Assembly: GCA_963556195.1 (NCBI GenBank)
Contig: OY744520.1
Span: 2,792,501-2,856,500, forward strand
Length of the DNA: 64,000 bases
Source of the DNA: Sepiola atlantica
Taxonomy: Eukaryota; Mollusca; Cephalopoda; Sepiida; Sepiolidae
Direction: 5' to 3'
The position numbers were made by a program, and so were the translations under genes. This document shows positions 60,936 to 64,000 of this stretch, one piece after another (the stretch's first letter is position 1; every line of letters starts with the position of its first letter). The notes beneath the pieces were generated by a model. That model searched no databases, was not told the DNA's origin, and worked only from the letters and a program-made list of their open reading frames with translations.

Positions 60936-61202
60936 ATGCAAAATGATGCTCCATCTCTGGGCCGTTCTAACTTATTAGGGAAAGTTATACAAAATATTTT
61001 AACCGGCTGGCAAGGTCGCACAACTACACGTAAAATAGCGCCATTACCTCTTCTCCCCCCAAAACGCAAGGGGTTTAGCTCCCATAGCAAAAAAAAAAAC
61101 AGAATTTCGTTAACTGGCCTAAAACACTACAATGGCCCGGAAGTGAGTGGAACATTTTCAATTAAATGGATATACGAAACTGACCCCTACTCTAAATTAT
61201 AA
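60936..61202 (+). other. Unsupported basic 88-codon frame
   Basis: Starts at an ATG and reads through a GC-richer patch with PLPLLPPKRKGF and an A11 run coding for lysines. It has no recognisable domain, and no TATA box stands at a usable distance (TATATATT is only 10 bases upstream). It may be part of an old repeat. I list it because it is the only remaining open patch with raised G+C, not because I believe it is a gene. Confidence 0.15.
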
Positions 61203-63361
61203 AATAAGCGTGTTTCCATATTTCTGCAAAGTTTTTAAAGTTCTTCATACGTAATCGCATAAAAAAGAAGAATCTATTTTTGGGTTTGTAGAAGGTAGGT
61301 TGATTTAACAGAGAGTGTTAATCTACACTTATACTATGATTCTTTTTTTACGTAATTTAGACAGAAGAGTGAAACGGCAGTTTGTAAACAAAACAATAAA
61401 CAATAAGTGTGTTGTTATATATTAATTTTTCACGAACAATTTAAAAGTACGAATATGAAATGCTGGAATAATAAAAAATAATATTTTTTAAAGCGTTTAG
61501 TAGTAATGGATGCTGCTATTTTTGAAAAACACTACGCTTTAACATGAGGTGTATAAAAATAACTAAATTAAACAGCTGTTTTGTTTGTCGATTGTTGTGG
61601 AGCAAAATAAATTATTCCCCTTTGCAGGAGGGGGGGGGAGAACGCCCTTTGAATAGTAATGAACATGGTTTCGATTTTTTGTGATTTTTCTTATCATCAC
61701 TTTAATTAATTACTGATAATATCGACAACACTATTCCATATATATGAGCAAATAGAACAATCAGATCATAATCGAATGACAGCAAACAATTATTTATTTT
61801 GAACTGTTTAAAAATATAACTATGCTAATTAGGGAAACTAAAGATAGTATTTGCAACTTTGCTTCACTATAATTAGAGTATTTCAAAATAATATAGCGTG
61901 TTAGTTATTTACGTTAGATTAAACTGTTTTGATTGTTATATAGTGGTGATGAATACGAATATATTTCGCATTTATTTATTTAGATTATTTGTACATGTTA
62001 TTATATTCAATTTGGGAGAATAGTGCCGAAGGACATACTCGTTGATTGGGTGATACGGGATGTAAGTAAAATAAAATAAATTAAAATAAGTTCCGGTAAA
62101 TCGATAATGTTGAGACATACCTGTATACTGTAATAAATAAATATGGATCAGTCATTAAAATATTTACTGGGACATTCTCATTATTATAAAATATGATGCA
62201 AAAATGAAAATGTTATCAAATTATTTAAGTTACAGTTATTCTATTTACGGTTTTAGTACGAAATATCAACAATCAATACGTTACTTAATGCCGACTCAAA
62301 TTGCCGAGTCGATTATAACAGTTAGAACAATTATTTTATTTATTTAATTTGAGATAGTTTGGAGTTAACTTTTATTGAAGACTCATTTCTTTAATGAAGT
62401 TCAAACATGTTCCGGTCTGTTTTGATTATGAAGTCCTTGAAGTGACTTGTAGTTGTGTAACCCTGCTAAAAATTATCAACACCGCATTACTATTTCTCGC
62501 TATAAATTAAAATAAAGTAAAGAAAAAAAGGCGTATTTCATTTCATGTATGTCAAGAACGAACGCATATCCTAGGATAATGTACTGCTTTTGATAAAAAA
62601 TGAAATAACATTGCAAGTACCCTGGATAATGTTCCAGAATATATAGTTATAGGGTTACGATCATGAATAACATACAGGGACTACAATTTTATTATACACG
62701 TTTTAAAATATTAATCATTTTGCAACGGACGGTCACTAATTTCTTTCAAAAGTCAAACTAAAACAGTAAGTCAAAGAATTGAGTTTTTCTTCCACTCCAA
62801 ACAGATCCGTTATTGTTTGAGCCCTGTACTCTGGTCATTATCCTAACAGTAAAATGCAGTGTTATAGTTTGTGGGCGGTTACATGTAAACAGTATGGTAA
62901 TGTAGAAAGTAAAAAAGTGGCAATATTGCGAAATAGTTAACAGCGTAGATGTTAAAATCAGAATATATAGCTAACAACATTTCCCAAACTAATAAATAGT
63001 TAATTGTCTAACGACCTTTATTTCTTAAGTGGGGAAACTGAAATTTATCTCTGAATATGCTGTAGTTATTTTGACGTAGCTGAACACGAGTCAAAAATGG
63101 CGTCGTTAATTTTAGGCTAAAAATAGGAAAAAGCATTACTTTTCCACTGACCCTAAGTGCACGGGTTTGTGCTTTCCAGTAGGACTTTAAGTGGAAATTT
63201 AAATCATTTATAAGCATTTCATGAGGAATAAAACACAAACAATATATGGGTCGACATATTCGATTCCGACTATCCGAAGGACATATCAAACCTTAGTAAA
63301 AAATACTTTAGTTTCAGAACTTGAAATATATACTGGTTTCGTTTTGTGTGCCTTTCGTATT

Positions 63362-63366
<5 letters not shown>
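61203..63366. other. AT-rich sequence, no gene seen
   Basis: A G9 run occurs at about 61630-61638, and a short CGACTC...GAGTCG inverted pair at 62292-62311. No supportable gene. Confidence 0.45.

Positions 63367-63423
<57 letters not shown>
63367..63423. repeat. (TA)n microsatellite
   Basis: About 57 bases of pure TA; overlapping YIYIYI frames are artefacts. Confidence 0.95.
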
Positions 63424-63427
<4 letters not shown>

Positions 63428-64000
63428 TTCTCAGCTGTTAACTATATGTAACTATTGGCAAATATCTATATATATACATAGACACATAATTGAGACTCAT
63501 TTTCACATATTTAACGCAACAAGATCATCCACTATAGCATTTTTAAACACCTGTCCTTAAGGACGCCACCTCGTCAGAGAGTAGGTTATTGTTGGTTTTT
63601 GGTGACCCAGAAGTGTCATCTTTTTACGTATAATTTATCCCAAATCTAAAGTCTAAACCTCCTTACTTTTTCATGCCGTTTGCATGTAATCGATTTACAG
63701 TAGAATCCAAATGGTAGTTTTGCAGTTCTATCCGAGATACACCCAGGAAAGCATGGTGTAACAATTTTGCTTTCCTAGTTATATAACGTCAGTTGAAAAA
63801 AAACGTTGTTTAATTAAAATCAATGTGCTAAGTAAGCGAAAGTAGTTTTATTTTCAATTTTCCTTGACATACTTCGACTAAAACTAATAAATCTAGAAAG
63901 CTCATCTACATTGTATACGGCAGAATTACCATAACCTCCCGGTTCTCGTTAGATGCTAAGCGATATTGAGCTTGGTCAGCATTGATGGGTTATTGTTTTA
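63424..64000. other. AT-rich sequence to the window end, no gene seen
   Basis: No gene, RNA gene or recognisable repeat. Confidence 0.45.

Overview
The window reads as nuclear DNA from an animal. By eye it is about one third G+C, with no long intact reading frame, many (TA)n tracts, interstitial TTAGGG-type arrays, SINE-like and non-LTR retrotransposon relics, and several fold-back repeats. The mix of repeats (non-LTR 3' ends, a PIN-like/CXC gene relic, TA-tailed elements, degenerate TTAGGG arrays) would suit a lophotrochozoan, perhaps a cephalopod mollusc. That placement is inference; nothing here fixes the species.

The most gene-like content is four small intronless reading frames at about 3.1 kb (-), 15.6 kb (-), 47.7 kb (+) and 55.1 kb (-). 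Each encodes 75 to 86 residues: a short N-terminal ectodomain (N-glycosylation sequons in three of the four), one transmembrane helix, and a short basic tail. The end of the helix carries a shared signature, aromatic/W-x-C-Y-x-x-[FYW]-R-K-R or a close variant. Three of the four also share an exactly spaced core promoter: an inverted CCAAT box (ATTGG), 22 bases, then TATAAAA. The fourth keeps the TATA box but has lost or changed the CCAAT box. I read this as a dispersed cluster of paralogous, independently promoted single-pass membrane microproteins. I do not recognise the family.

Layout: 0-10 kb holds a tRNA-like SINE head, membrane gene 1, two telomere-like arrays in opposite orientation, and one copy of a dispersed repeat. 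10-23 kb holds non-LTR retrotransposon 3' ends, membrane gene 2, a 310-bp palindrome, an open stretch that looks coding, and a TA-flanked element with strong strand bias. 23-38 kb is mostly AT-rich sequence with TA microsatellites, a degraded GC-richer coding remnant (31.3-31.9 kb), a 400-bp TATAYA repeat, a fold-back repeat family, one candidate spliced exon (36.0 kb) and a SINE. 38.4-42.1 kb is a broken, intronless copy of a large gene with PIN/FEN1-like nuclease motifs and a cysteine-rich CXC-type tail. 42-64 kb contains another fold-back element, membrane genes 3 and 4, more copies of the fold-back family, and two pieces of a CR1/Jockey-like reverse transcriptase.

Only the four membrane-protein genes look capable of making an intact product. 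The rest of the recognisable coding sequence is transposon-derived or broken, and the long AT-rich stretches show no gene that I can support.
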